In this document: one piece after another, positions 37,724 to 49,099 of the stretch
How the letters are laid out: each line of letters begins with the position of its first letter
Numbering within the stretch: position 1 is the stretch's first letter
NCBI RefSeq assembly: GCF_937997405.1
Contig: NZ_CALKTL010000086.1
Location: 1 to 64,000 of the forward strand
DNA length: 64,000 nucleotides
Source: an uncultured Campylobacter sp.
GTDB lineage: Bacteria > Campylobacterota > Campylobacteria > Campylobacterales > Campylobacteraceae
Reading direction: 5' to 3'
Position numbers and translations under genes: made by a program
Notes under the pieces: generated by a model
Database searches by the model: none
What the model saw: the letters and a program-made list of their open reading frames with translations, nothing else
Told to the model about the DNA's origin: nothing

Positions 37724-39259
37724 ATGAAAACAAAACCGTTTTTATCGCAGCTGGCCGCGCTAGTCGTCGTTGCGGCGATATTTTACGCTAGCTACGGCGC
37801 CACGAACGCCCTCGCTAGCGCTCGCGCAAACGTGCCCGAGATTTATTTCGCGTGGGAGCGCGCGCTACCGTTTTGGGCGTGGAGCATCGTGCCGTACTGG
37901 TCGCTAAATTTGCTCTACGCGCTTGGATTTTTCCTCTGCCGTGACGCCGGGGAGCTCGCGCGCTACGTTACGCAGCTGCTAGTCGCTCAGATGATCGCGA
38001 CGCTGTTTTTCATCGCTTTTCCTCTGCAAATGTCGTGGGAGAAGCCCGCGGTTTCGGGCCTTAGCGGCTTTTTATTCTCAAGCCTGGCCGCCTTTGACCT
38101 CCCGTTTAATCAAGCTCCGTCGCTGCACATCATACTTTGCGTCGTGGTGGGCGCTTTTTACCTTCGCAAGGCGCGTGCGGCTTGGCTTAAAGCGGCGCTT
38201 GTCGCGTGGTTTGCGCTCATCGGCCTTAGCGTGCTGACCACGTATCAGCACCATTTTATCGACATTCCGACGGGGCTGGCCGCGGGCTGCTTGGTGCTAC
38301 TGATTCGTCCGCTAGATGGCACTCCGCTTAGTTTTGCTATAGCTAGGGAGGCTGCTCGCTACAAATGGGCGGCGCTATATCTAGGGCTTGCGTTTTTGAC
38401 GCTTTTTGCGGCGATTTTGGGAGCTAAAATTTGGGGCGCGTGGATGCTGTGGCTATCTTGGGCGAGCCTTAGTTTCGCGCTGGTTGCTTGCGGTTACGCG
38501 TTTTTGGGCGCGGGAGTTTTTGCTAAAAACGGGCAAGGCCGTCACGCCGCCGCGGCTAAAGCTTTACTTTTCCCGTATCTTTGCGTCGCGCGGCTAAATG
38601 CGATTTTTTGGTTGCGCAGACGCCGGCTTTCAGACGAGATTTTGCCCGGGCTGTATCTAGGCTCGGTTAAGCAGGCGGGTAAATTTGACGCGGTGCTGGA
38701 CTGTGCGGCCGAGTTTGAGCGGCCGGGCGACGCGCAAATTTACGCAAGCGTGCCTATGCTAGATATGATAACGCCGAGCGCGACCGAGCTAAAACGCGGC
38801 GCGGACGAACTCGAGCGGCTCGTAAAAAGGGCTCTTTGCGGCGGTGAAAATTTACCGCAAATGGAGGCAGAGCTAGGATCAAATTTTAGCGGCGAAGTAA
38901 ACGGCTGCGCACACGGGCTAGATTTTAAATTTCACGAGCAAGCGGACTCGCGGGTAAATTTGCAAACGCGCGTCGCGGCTAACGAAAGCGAAATCGCCGA
39001 GGCGGGGCAAAATCTTACAGGCGCGAACGAGCGAGCCGCCGAGCAAAACGGTAAAAAGGTGTTAGTGTGCTGCGCGCTGGGCTACGGCAGGAGCGCGTCG
39101 GTGTTGCTTGCTTGGCTGGTGATTTACGCAGGACTAGGCTTTGATGAGGCGCTAAATTTGCTAAAATCTCGCCGAGAAAAGATCGCAGTCGCTAGCTCGC
39201 TGCGTGAGCGGATAGAGCGGCTGACTGCAGAAGCCCGCGTAAATTCGAAAGCGGAGTAA
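37724..39259 (+). CDS. PAP2 phosphatase fused to dual-specificity phosphatase (YnbD-like) with internal insertion
   Basis: About 511 residues from the ATG at MKTKPFLSQLA (-10-like TGATAGAAT at 37698-37706). The N-terminal PAP2-type membrane domain has APSLHI and TTYQHHFIDIPTG, the phosphatase histidine motifs, plus several helices to about 290. The C-terminal dual-specificity phosphatase starts at PGLYLGSVKQAGKFDAVLDC and has the Cys-x5-Arg loop CALGYGRSA. Between the last two, about 72 residues (38837-39052), Asn/Glu-rich with AAATTT words, are extra relative to E. coli YnbD (about 430). Both domain types are known to dephosphorylate phosphatidyl-alcohol phosphates (PgpB, PTPMT1). Confidence 0.86.
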   Translation: MKTKPFLSQLAALVVVAAIFYASYGATNALASARANVPEIYFAWERALPFWAWSIVPYWSLNLLYALGFFLCRDAGELARYVTQLLVAQMIATLFFIAFPLQMSWEKPAVSGLSGFLFSSLAAFDLPFNQAPSLHIILCVVVGAFYLRKARAAWLKAALVAWFALIGLSVLTTYQHHFIDIPTGLAAGCLVLLIRPLDGTPLSFAIAREAARYKWAALYLGLAFLTLFAAILGAKIWGAWMLWLSWASLSFALVACGYAFLGAGVFAKNGQGRHAAAAKALLFPYLCVARLNAIFWLRRRRLSDEILPGLYLGSVKQAGKFDAVLDCAAEFERPGDAQIYASVPMLDMITPSATELKRGADELERLVKRALCGGENLPQMEAELGSNFSGEVNGCAHGLDFKFHEQADSRVNLQTRVAANESEIAEAGQNLTGANERAAEQNGKKVLVCCALGYGRSASVLLAWLVIYAGLGFDEALNLLKSRREKIAVASSLRERIERLTAEARVNSKAE

Positions 39260-39445
39260 AGACCAGCTAAATTCCCAAAAGCAAGTGCGGCAAATTTAAG
39301 CGCGAAATAGGCGCAGGCCAAATGTGATCAAGTCCGGTTTGAGGGATTAAATTTAAAAATCTGAAGGCTAGAAACAAGCAGCATTGTAAATTTCTCGGCG
39401 AAAATAAACGGAAATTTAACCAAACGCCCAAAATAAGGAGGGAAA

Positions 39446-39895
39446 ATGACGAATGCGGAGCGAGAAAAAGCGGCGCAAGGCGGGGAGCGGGAATGCCGCC
39501 AAAGGACGGACGACAGAGCCTTGGCGCTGGTTACGGCTAGGTTTTTAGCGACGCATAGGCTGTTTTTCTTGTTAAATTTGCTTCAGCTAGCCGTCTGCCT
39601 TACGATTTTTACGAATTTTGCCGTGATTGCGGGCTTTTTGACGGCCTTTGCGGGGCTATTTTATCTGCACGTTAGGCTGCATTTTGATGCGCTGATTTTT
39701 AGAGATTTTGCGGAGGGGAGGCTTGATTGCAGTAAATTTGACGCGGCGCTTACGGAGCTAAATTTAGCTAGCAAGCCGCCTAAAATCCGCAATATGAAAA
39801 GTCGCTACGCGGGAGCTTTGCGGCTATATAAATTAACGGCCGCGCTTACTCTCATCGCCATCGTCGCAGCTTTGGCGGGTTACTATCTGAGCTAA
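39446..39895 (+). CDS. small membrane protein, function unknown
   Basis: 149 residues with a charged N-terminus (about 1-32) and three hydrophobic helices: about 40-58 (FFLLNLLQLAVCLTIF), 60-78 (VIAGFLTAFAGLFYLHV) and 130-148 (LTAALTLIAIVAALAGYYL). The strong ribosome site AAGGAGGG supports translation. It closes the lipid locus on the same strand after 186 bp. I do not recognise the family; a helper for the YnbD-like enzyme is possible. Confidence 0.7.
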   Translation: MTNAEREKAAQGGERECRQRTDDRALALVTARFLATHRLFFLLNLLQLAVCLTIFTNFAVIAGFLTAFAGLFYLHVRLHFDALIFRDFAEGRLDCSKFDAALTELNLASKPPKIRNMKSRYAGALRLYKLTAALTLIAIVAALAGYYLS

Positions 39896-40205
39896 ATTTG
39901 CTTGCCCGCTTAGACGGTTACGGAACGCCGATTTAGACGGCCGCGTCGGTTTGCGCGCAAAATTCAACAACTGTTTTTTACGGCGAGATAAACGAGATAA
40001 AATTGATTGCTTTTGCGGACTATTTTTGTAGCGACTATTTTAAGCGATGAAACGGCAGTTAGTATCTCGGCGCACTGTATTCGAGAGCTTTAAATTTGAC
40101 GATTTCGTCGGTATTTTAAAATTTCAAAGCATAAAAAATCCAGTGCAAAAAGACGAAATAGACAACCGAGCAAGTTTAGTCTGGGCAAAATATACGAATT
40201 TCCTT

Positions 40206-40997
40206 TTATAGCACCACGACCTCGGTTTCCAGTTCGATACCGAATTCCTCAAAAACGCGGCTTTGCGCTAAATTTATGAGCGCAATCACATCCTCAAAGC
40301 TCGCGCCGCCGAAATTTATGATGAAATTGGCGTGCTGCTCGCTAAATTTCGCTCCGCCGATCGCGTGGCCTTTAAGCCCCGCCGCTTCGATCAGCCTGCC
40401 CGCGGCGTCATTCGGCGGGTTTTTAAAGCAGCTTCCAAAGCTTGCTCCCTTTGGCTGGTTGGCGCGCTTGGCGGCAAAATCCGCGGCGAGTTCGGCATCA
40501 AAGCCGCGTGAAATTTTAAACTCGGCGCCCAAAATCGGCTCCTCGATCCCGCTTCTTCGGTAGCCGAAGCTTATCCGCTCGCGCTCCACCCAGCCGCGAG
40601 CCAAGCGCACGGCAAGCAGGCTATCGCTGATGCTAGCGCCGGCGAGCCCTGCGTTCATTTTGATTAGCCCGCCGAGCTGGCCCGGGATGTTGCGCAAAAA
40701 CTCAAAGCCGCCGATGTTTTGTTTCTTGGCGAAATTATAAATTTTGCCCGACTTCGTCGCAGCTCCGATGCTAAGGACATCTTCGCTTAAGCTTATGCGA
40801 TCGAACTCCTCGCTTAGCATCGCAAGGTGCGGCGGCGCGGGCGAGATGAGCAGATTATTGCCGCCACCGATGATCGCGCGCTCGCGGGTACTCTCAAACT
40901 CCGCAAAATCGGCCTCATCCTTTAAAATTTGCACTGCGAAGCTCCCGCCGATGCGCACGGAGGTGTATTTGCTAAAATCTATCTGCTTTGTTTTCAA
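40206..40997 (-). CDS. murB: UDP-N-acetylenolpyruvoylglucosamine reductase
   Basis: A FAD enzyme making UDP-MurNAc for peptidoglycan. Type II form (263 residues): SVRIGG near the start, IGGGNNLLI for FAD, IPGQLGGLIKMNAG, SFGYRRSG and KGASFGSCFKNP with the proton-donor serine, ending with the Glu-bearing SEQHANFIINFGG segment. TTG start behind AAAAGGC. In C. jejuni, as I recall, fliQ sits between murB and recA; here it does not. Confidence 0.95.
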   Translation of the reverse strand: MKTKQIDFSKYTSVRIGGSFAVQILKDEADFAEFESTRERAIIGGGNNLLISPAPPHLAMLSEEFDRISLSEDVLSIGAATKSGKIYNFAKKQNIGGFEFLRNIPGQLGGLIKMNAGLAGASISDSLLAVRLARGWVERERISFGYRRSGIEEPILGAEFKISRGFDAELAADFAAKRANQPKGASFGSCFKNPPNDAAGRLIEAAGLKGHAIGGAKFSEQHANFIINFGGASFEDVIALINLAQSRVFEEFGIELETEVVVL

Positions 40998-41388
40998 AAT
41001 TTTGCCTTTTAAATTTCATTTCTAAATTTCGCGCTTGCCGCTCGCCGCGTATCGTTTTAAAATTTAGCAATACCGCCGCGCCGCACGGTGCTAAACGCGA
41101 ACGCTATTTCAAAATTTAACGCTGCTGCTGCGATTAAATTTAGCTCGCTTTCAATACGTTTTCAGCGGTGCGCTATGTCGCACGCGCAACTTGCACCCTG
41201 CGGCACAAAATACAGCCGCACAATGTACCTCCGCACCGTGAAATTTCATCGCCGCGTAGCCGTAAATTTGAGGCGGAACATCGCACCGCGAAAATGGCGC
41301 CACAACACGCGGTCGATTGACGAAATTGGCGGCAAAATCGCGGCAAGCTCGGCGTCAAATTTCAGCTAAATTTTAACCTCGCCCGGCT
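40998..41388. other. 391-bp gap holding a short murB-like fragment
   Basis: On the minus strand at about 41323-41362 the sequence reads FDAELAA and then loses frame. It matches codons of murB near 40470-40505 with differences at third positions and one missing base. No intact gene is present. CGCCGC-rich and AAATTT words alternate. Confidence 0.35.
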
Positions 41389-42285
41389 TTACATCGGGTT
41401 TTGCCCGCTGCAGTCCGCGAAACGGATCTCGTTATATTCGCGCGGGATAAAATTCTCCTGCGCGCTAATCGGCGCAGGATAAAATTCGCGCTCATACCCA
41501 AGCTCAAATAGCCTATCTATCGCCCTTATCTGCGCCCCCGAAAGCTCGATCGAGGCCTCGTTGGCATAAAGGCTCAGATATTTTTCCAGCTTTGCGTCGT
41601 CCACGCGGATGAGATTGCGCTCGAGAAGCATGCGCGATAAAAGCGGCTTATGCGCGGTGGCGATGCGTACGCCCTCGGTTAGCACGCGCTCGCACTCGAC
41701 GGCGTCCGTTATCGGCAGGCTGCGGCGAACCGCCATGCCGCCTAGCGGCAGCGGTAGATTTTCGCCAGCTAGTTCGCTCCAGATGTCCCAGATCTCGCGC
41801 TCCACGCAAAGCTCGTCCGAAAAGTCCAAAATACTCTCGTGTATCAGCACGCCCGCGTCTACTTCGCCGCTTAAAACCGCGCCTTCGATCTGCAGGAAGT
41901 TTTTATAAATCACGCGCGCCTGCGGGTATGCCATGCGAAAAAGTAGGGCATTTGTCGTGTGTTTGCCGCTGAGCGCGACCTTGAAATTTCGCTTTAAAAT
42001 CGCGCCCTTTTTCTTAACGAGCTTTGGGCCGTAGCCCTCGCCGAAGCTCACCGCCGTGCGCAAAAGCGCGTATTCGTCGCAGATAAGCGGATATAACGCG
42101 AAGCTAATCGCCGTGGCCTCATAGGTGCCCTTTAGCGCCTCGTCGTTTAGCGTCTGGATATCAAGCGCCGTGGCGCTAAGCTTTAGATTTTTGGAGCTCA
42201 CCCAACCGAAATCAATCGCCTTATACATAAAAATATCGTCGGCGTCGGGTGAGTGGGCGACGTTTATATGCTTAAAAATCTTCAA
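41389..42285 (-). CDS. mqnD: 1,4-dihydroxy-6-naphthoate synthase (menaquinone, futalosine pathway)
   Basis: 298 residues of the MqnA/MqnD periplasmic-binding-protein-like fold. The N-terminal NVAHSPDADDIFMYKAIDFGW motif and the DIQTLNDEALKGTYEATAISF block mark MqnD, which cleaves cyclic de-hypoxanthine futalosine. GVLIHESILDF and GENLPLPLGGMAVRRSL are also typical. Campylobacter makes menaquinone only by this route. TTG start behind AAGGAT. Confidence 0.88.
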   Translation of the reverse strand: MKIFKHINVAHSPDADDIFMYKAIDFGWVSSKNLKLSATALDIQTLNDEALKGTYEATAISFALYPLICDEYALLRTAVSFGEGYGPKLVKKKGAILKRNFKVALSGKHTTNALLFRMAYPQARVIYKNFLQIEGAVLSGEVDAGVLIHESILDFSDELCVEREIWDIWSELAGENLPLPLGGMAVRRSLPITDAVECERVLTEGVRIATAHKPLLSRMLLERNLIRVDDAKLEKYLSLYANEASIELSGAQIRAIDRLFELGYEREFYPAPISAQENFIPREYNEIRFADCSGQNPM

Positions 42286-42546
42286 ATTTTATCCTTTTTG
42301 CTCCGCTTTAAATTTCGCGCGCGGTGCGCAGCTTGATTCCAAAATGTTGCGAAATTATAGTGAAATTTTGCTACAGCCCTCATAAAAATGAGGAATTTCT
42401 AAAGAAAAACGTGAAAAATCGAGGCTCTTTAAAAGGCTAAATTTAATGCTCTCCGCTTGCCGCGCAGAACTTTTACGCTCCTTAAAAATTTCAAATTCCG
42501 ATGCCACGCCAAATTTGCGCGAATAATCAAAAATTCATTTCAAATT

Positions 42547-42555
42547 TGGTAAAAT
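42547..42555 (+). promoter_or_regulatory. extended -10 promoter of recA
   Basis: TGGTAAAAT preceded by CAAATT, 28 bp before the recA ATG, with AAGGAAAAA as ribosome site. No LexA-type box is visible, in line with the lack of a classical SOS system in Campylobacter. Confidence 0.5.
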
Positions 42556-42582
42556 CAGGTGAATTTATTTTTAAGGAAAAAC

Positions 42583-44876
<2,294 letters not shown>

Positions 44877-44877
44877 A

Positions 44878-45705
44878 ATGTTTTTTAAAAAAAAGTCCAA
44901 GCAGGGCTTAAAAAGCGGCGCGCAGCGCACCTATACGGACGGAGCGGATTATACGGACACGCAAGGCAGATATTCAGACGCAGACTTTGACGAGGACGAT
45001 TTTTTTGACGATGATGAATTTTATAGCGATGAAGATTTTAGCGGAGGCTTTAGCGCAGTAGGGGCTGGCTTCCGCAAAAATCGCAACGGAGCTTCGCGCG
45101 GTATAGACGAAGCAGGTTCTGCCTCTGATGCCACAAGTGGTAACTCTAATTTAAGCGGCAAAAGCTCCGCTGCAAGCGGAAACTACGAAGGTAGCGCGCA
45201 AGCAGATGCAGGTTTTTACGGCTCAGAATTTATTGGGGGTGGCGATTTAAAGAATGCAGAATTATACGCGAAAGAAAACCGCTTCCCAAACGACGCGGAT
45301 TTTGCGGCTCAGAGCGTAGAGCACGGCTTTAATGGCACGGGCTTTGCGGCGCAAGGCATAAATCCTGCTGCGCAAGAATTTTCTTTTATGCCGCAGAACG
45401 CAGATCCTGTCGCTAAAAAAGCTTCAAAGAAGCGTAAAAATTTAAAAGAACGGCTGAATTTTATCAATCCGTTTTCACCGCTTAAACAGATTTTTGCAGC
45501 TCTTGCGCTGATCATCTGCGTCGTTTTTGCAGGAATCTTCGTGGGCGACGTGCTGTTTGGCAAACGATCGTTTGAAGTGCTGCGTCAGCTGCAAAAAGAA
45601 AAGGCGTTTTTATTCACCGACGTTGAGCGGCTAAAAGAGGAAAACGCCGAGCTGCAAAAGCTTTATTTAGAGCGTCGCTCGCTTGATCCGGACCTTAAAA
45701 AATGA
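44878..45705 (+). CDS. FtsB/DivIC-like septum protein with a long acidic N-terminal extension
   Basis: Residues about 200-275 look like a small bitopic division protein: a basic stretch KKRKNLKERLNF, one membrane helix (IFAALALIICVVFAGIFVGD) and a periplasmic coiled coil (FEVLRQLQKEKAFLFTDVERLKEENAELQKLY). The C. jejuni gene at this place, between eno and cgpA, encodes only this short part as I recall. Here about 190 cytoplasmic residues precede it, Asp/Gly/Ser/Asn-rich (EDDFFDDDEFYSDEDFSGGF). Start chosen at ATG 44878, two bases after the eno stop. Confidence 0.75.
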   Translation: MFFKKKSKQGLKSGAQRTYTDGADYTDTQGRYSDADFDEDDFFDDDEFYSDEDFSGGFSAVGAGFRKNRNGASRGIDEAGSASDATSGNSNLSGKSSAASGNYEGSAQADAGFYGSEFIGGGDLKNAELYAKENRFPNDADFAAQSVEHGFNGTGFAAQGINPAAQEFSFMPQNADPVAKKASKKRKNLKERLNFINPFSPLKQIFAALALIICVVFAGIFVGDVLFGKRSFEVLRQLQKEKAFLFTDVERLKEENAELQKLYLERRSLDPDLKK

Positions 45706-46892
45706 GAAAAATTTCTTTGCTAATTTTAGGTCTTTGCGCTTTTTTAAACGCTGAGAATTTAAATTACGCAAATTCAAACGCTACGAAACCCAACATCGCC
45801 GTGGTAAAAGAGCAAAATTCTACCGATTTGGCGATTAAAGAGCCAAAAAAAGGTGCGCAAAGCCCAAGCGCTAAAAAGCAAGCTGTAATGAGACCTGAAA
45901 CATCTAAAAGTCCTACCGCAGCAATCCAAAAAAGCGCCGCAGAAGCTAATTCCAGTATTAAAGCAAGCGCCGCCAAAAAAGCCGTGAGCGCGCAGCTCTC
46001 GCAGACCGAAAAAAAAGCTCCTGCGCCCAAAGCGGGCATCGGTGCTCCTTCGCAGGTCATAAAAACGGAACAAAACTCTTCTGCGCAGCCTTCAGCTGCG
46101 ACGCTTCCGCCTCCTGATGAGTTACCGATTGTGCCAGAAGTAAGCGAGTCAAATTCTACAGTAGCGCAAAATTTTAAGGCGGCACAGAATTCTACAGCTC
46201 AAAATTCTACGGCGCAAAACTCCACTATGCAACAAAACGCGCAATCTGCTCCGCAAAATTCCAATCCGACGCAAAGTTCCGCCGCCACGTCGCAAAATAC
46301 TCCCGCGCCTAAAAATTTTACGCAGCAAACCTTTGCGCTTCCCTCCGACGCCCTTACGATCGAAAGCTTAATTGTGCGATATAGGGACGACGACGGGGTC
46401 CTGCACGAAAAGATCGTTGATATCAATCGCTCGATTGATTGGCACGATGACTTCGTGCTAAGCGCTAGCGCCAAACCCGCGCTACATAGGGCACTGGACG
46501 TCTCGGTTACTTCGACTGATCCAAATTTACAAAAGCAGGCCTCGCAAAGTGGCATCACGCCTAGCTTCGCGCCGCGCCTGGAGCTACCGCTAGAGACGCT
46601 TAAATTTGACGATGGACTAAAATTTGTCATCCGCAAAGACAGCGTGCAGCTCATCACCGCAGACGATTTCAAAAGCTCTGACGCAAATGCTTCTGGCACG
46701 CTTGAAGCGGAGTTTTGGCGGCAAGATATCCCGCTTAGCGGCGCGAGCTTTGCTGTAAATATCGGCGGCTTTAGCGACATCAATGTCACTAAAGAGGACG
46801 GCTACTACCGCATCGGCGTGCGCTCGCGCGAGGGCAACCTCAGCATCAGACCCAAAGATGGCGGGTATTTGATTTACAAAAATTCTAATTAA
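45702..46892 (+). CDS. cgpA: AMIN-domain periplasmic glycoprotein CgpA
   Basis: 396 residues with a signal peptide (about 1-17), a disordered Ala/Ser/Asn linker to about 210 with a QNSTAQNSTAQNST run, and a C-terminal AMIN-like beta domain. Eight bacterial N-glycosylation sequons D/E-x-N-x-S/T are present, at Asn39, 83, 125, 151, 242, 329, 361 and 379. In C. jejuni the gene after eno and the small division-like gene is the N-glycoprotein CgpA. AMIN domains bind peptidoglycan, so a septal or wall role is likely. The start overlaps the previous stop. Confidence 0.85.
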   Translation: MRKISLLILGLCAFLNAENLNYANSNATKPNIAVVKEQNSTDLAIKEPKKGAQSPSAKKQAVMRPETSKSPTAAIQKSAAEANSSIKASAAKKAVSAQLSQTEKKAPAPKAGIGAPSQVIKTEQNSSAQPSAATLPPPDELPIVPEVSESNSTVAQNFKAAQNSTAQNSTAQNSTMQQNAQSAPQNSNPTQSSAATSQNTPAPKNFTQQTFALPSDALTIESLIVRYRDDDGVLHEKIVDINRSIDWHDDFVLSASAKPALHRALDVSVTSTDPNLQKQASQSGITPSFAPRLELPLETLKFDDGLKFVIRKDSVQLITADDFKSSDANASGTLEAEFWRQDIPLSGASFAVNIGGFSDINVTKEDGYYRIGVRSREGNLSIRPKDGGYLIYKNSN

Positions 46893-46901
46893 GGAGAGAC
46901 T

Positions 46902-47531
46902 ATGACACATTTAGAGATTATGAAATTTCGCCACGCGTGCAAAATTTTTGACGAGAACAAAAAAATCGGCAAAGCAGATTTTGACGCCATTTTACAGGCA
47001 GGCATCTTAGCACCTAGTTCTACGGGGCTAGAGCAATGGGACCTTTTGGTTGTGCAAAACAAGGCGTTGCGCGAGCAGATCCGCGAAAAATCGTGGAATC
47101 AGCCGCAGATCACCTCGTGCTCACATCTGGTCGTGATTTTAGCAAAGATCAAGGACATAAAGCTAGGAAGTGATTATATCGAGCGAATGATTACACGCAG
47201 AAAAGACGAGGCGCCCAAATATATCGGCGACAGGCATAAATTTTATCAAGATTTTTTAAGCGGTTATTTTCACAACGACGATGAGGAGCTATTTAATTGG
47301 TCGCACGCGCAGTGCATGTTTGCAGCACTTGCGATGATGAACGAGGCCGCAAGCCGCGGTATCGACAGCTGCCCAATGGAGGGCTTTGATCGCGCAGCGC
47401 TCGGAGAGATTTTGAATCTAAAATGGAATGAGCGTCGCGTGGCGCTACTCGTGCCTTTCGGCTACCGCGTAAATCCACAGCCGCAAAAGATCCGCCGCAG
47501 CATGGATGACGTAGTAAAGTGGATCGAATAA
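46902..47531 (+). CDS. FMN-dependent nitroreductase family protein
   Basis: 209 residues with the nitroreductase fold: RHACKIFDENKKIGKADFDAILQAGILAPSSTGLEQW (FMN phosphate site), SHLVVILAKIKD, GIDSCPMEGFDRAAL and ALLVPFGYRVNPQPQKIRR. It reduces nitro, quinone or flavin substrates with NAD(P)H; nitroreductases of this type influence metronidazole susceptibility in Helicobacter. Good ribosome site AAGGAG, 9 bp after cgpA. Confidence 0.9.
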   Translation: MTHLEIMKFRHACKIFDENKKIGKADFDAILQAGILAPSSTGLEQWDLLVVQNKALREQIREKSWNQPQITSCSHLVVILAKIKDIKLGSDYIERMITRRKDEAPKYIGDRHKFYQDFLSGYFHNDDEELFNWSHAQCMFAALAMMNEAASRGIDSCPMEGFDRAALGEILNLKWNERRVALLVPFGYRVNPQPQKIRRSMDDVVKWIE

Positions 47532-47716
47532 GCTAGCAAGCGCTTTTGAAGTGTTAAGCTTGAGGCGCAATAAATTCCAAAGTTTAGTGCGAAAGCGTGG
47601 CGCGCGCATTTTTTAGGAATTTAACGTGCTTTAACTTTTTTTTCTCGCCCGCAAATTTTGTGCGGCGAGATTTAAAATTTTAAAAAATCACCGAAAATTT
47701 AAACGAAGGAGCGAGC

Positions 47717-49099
47717 GTGAAAAAAATGTGGGAAGGGCGCTTTAGCGAGGCAAGTTCGGCGCTTTTGGAGGAGTTTAATGCCTCGATCGGCTTTGATAGG
47801 GCGCTTTGGCAGGAGGATATCGCAGGCAGCAAGGCACACGCAAGAATGCTCGGCGCCTGCGGGATCTTAAAGCAGGGCGAGAGCGAAAAGATCGTAGCGG
47901 GGCTTGATGCCGTATTTGAAGAGATAAAAAGCGGGAAATTTGAGTTTAAAACCGCCGACGAGGACATCCACATGGCGGTCGAAAAGCGCCTAAGCGAGCT
48001 CATCGGAAGCGATCTTGGCGGTAGGCTGCACACCGCGCGTAGCAGAAACGATCAGGTCGCGCTTGATTTTCGTCTCTACGTGCTTAAAAGCGGCGCTGCT
48101 ATAGCCGAAAAAATTCGCGAGCTAGTCGCCGCGCTGCTAGATATCGCTAGCAAGCACGCGGACACGCTGATGCCAGGCTACACGCACCTTCAGCACGCTC
48201 AGCCCGTGAGCCTTGCCTATCATTTGCTAGCTTACGCGTTTATGTTTCGCCGCGACTGCGAGCGCTTTACTAGCTCGCGCGAGCGAAACAACCTCTGTCC
48301 GCTGGGCTCGGCTGCACTTGCCGGCACGCCGCACCCTATAAACCGCGAGCTGGTCGCGCAACAGCTAGGCTTTGCGGGAGTGACGCCAAACGCGATGGAC
48401 AGCGTCAGCGACCGCGATTTCGCGCTGGAGATTTTGTTTAACGTAAGCGTGCTGATGACGCATGCGTCGCGCCTGTGCGAGGAGCTTATCTTGTGGAGCT
48501 CGCAGGAGTTCGGCTTTGTGGCGATCAGCGACGCGTACAGCACGGGCAGCTCGATCATGCCGCAGAAGAAAAACCCCGACGTCGCCGAGCTAATACGGGG
48601 CAAAACGGGGCGCGTAAACGGCAATCTCGTCGCGCTGCTAACGGTGATGAAGGGCTTGCCGCTAGCATATAACAAGGACATGCAAGAGGACAAGGAGGGC
48701 GTTTTTGATAGCGTCGCTACCGCGCTTGCGAGCCTTGAAATTTTAAAACAGATGCTAAAAACGGCTAAATTTAACGAGCAAAATATGCTAGCGATGACGC
48801 GCCGCGGGCACCTCACGGCGACCGATCTGGCTGACTATCTCGTGCGGGAGAAAAACGTGCCCTTTCGCCAGGCGCACTTCATTACGGGCAAGGTCGTGGC
48901 GTATGCGGAAAATTTGGGCCTAGATTTGAGCGAGCTAAACGCGCAGCAGCTTGCAAGCGTGGATGAAAGCTTAGACGCGGGAGCGGTTAAATTTCTTGAT
49001 CTAAACGCTTCTAAAGAGACGCGCAAGTCGCAGGGAGGCACGGCAAATGAGAGCGTAGAGGCGCAGATTGAAATTTTAAACGAGTGGCTGAAAGGCTAA
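47717..49099 (+). CDS. argH: argininosuccinate lyase
   Basis: Last step of arginine synthesis: argininosuccinate to arginine and fumarate. 460 residues. [21 protein letters not shown] at the N-terminus, [34 protein letters not shown] and the superfamily signature [12 protein letters not shown]. The GTG start is preceded by GAAGGAG; an ATG three codons on (MWEGRF) is the alternative. Stands alone between non-coding gaps. Confidence 0.96.
   Translation: MKKMWEGRFSEASSALLEEFNASIGFDRALWQEDIAGSKAHARMLGACGILKQGESEKIVAGLDAVFEEIKSGKFEFKTADEDIHMAVEKRLSELIGSDLGGRLHTARSRNDQVALDFRLYVLKSGAAIAEKIRELVAALLDIASKHADTLMPGYTHLQHAQPVSLAYHLLAYAFMFRRDCERFTSSRERNNLCPLGSAALAGTPHPINRELVAQQLGFAGVTPNAMDSVSDRDFALEILFNVSVLMTHASRLCEELILWSSQEFGFVAISDAYSTGSSIMPQKKNPDVAELIRGKTGRVNGNLVALLTVMKGLPLAYNKDMQEDKEGVFDSVATALASLEILKQMLKTAKFNEQNMLAMTRRGHLTATDLADYLVREKNVPFRQAHFITGKVVAYAENLGLDLSELNAQQLASVDESLDAGAVKFLDLNASKETRKSQGGTANESVEAQIEILNEWLKG

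Noticed and set aside
41609..41908. 99-codon plus-strand frame opposite mqnD
   Set aside because: Antisense shadow of a confidently identified gene.
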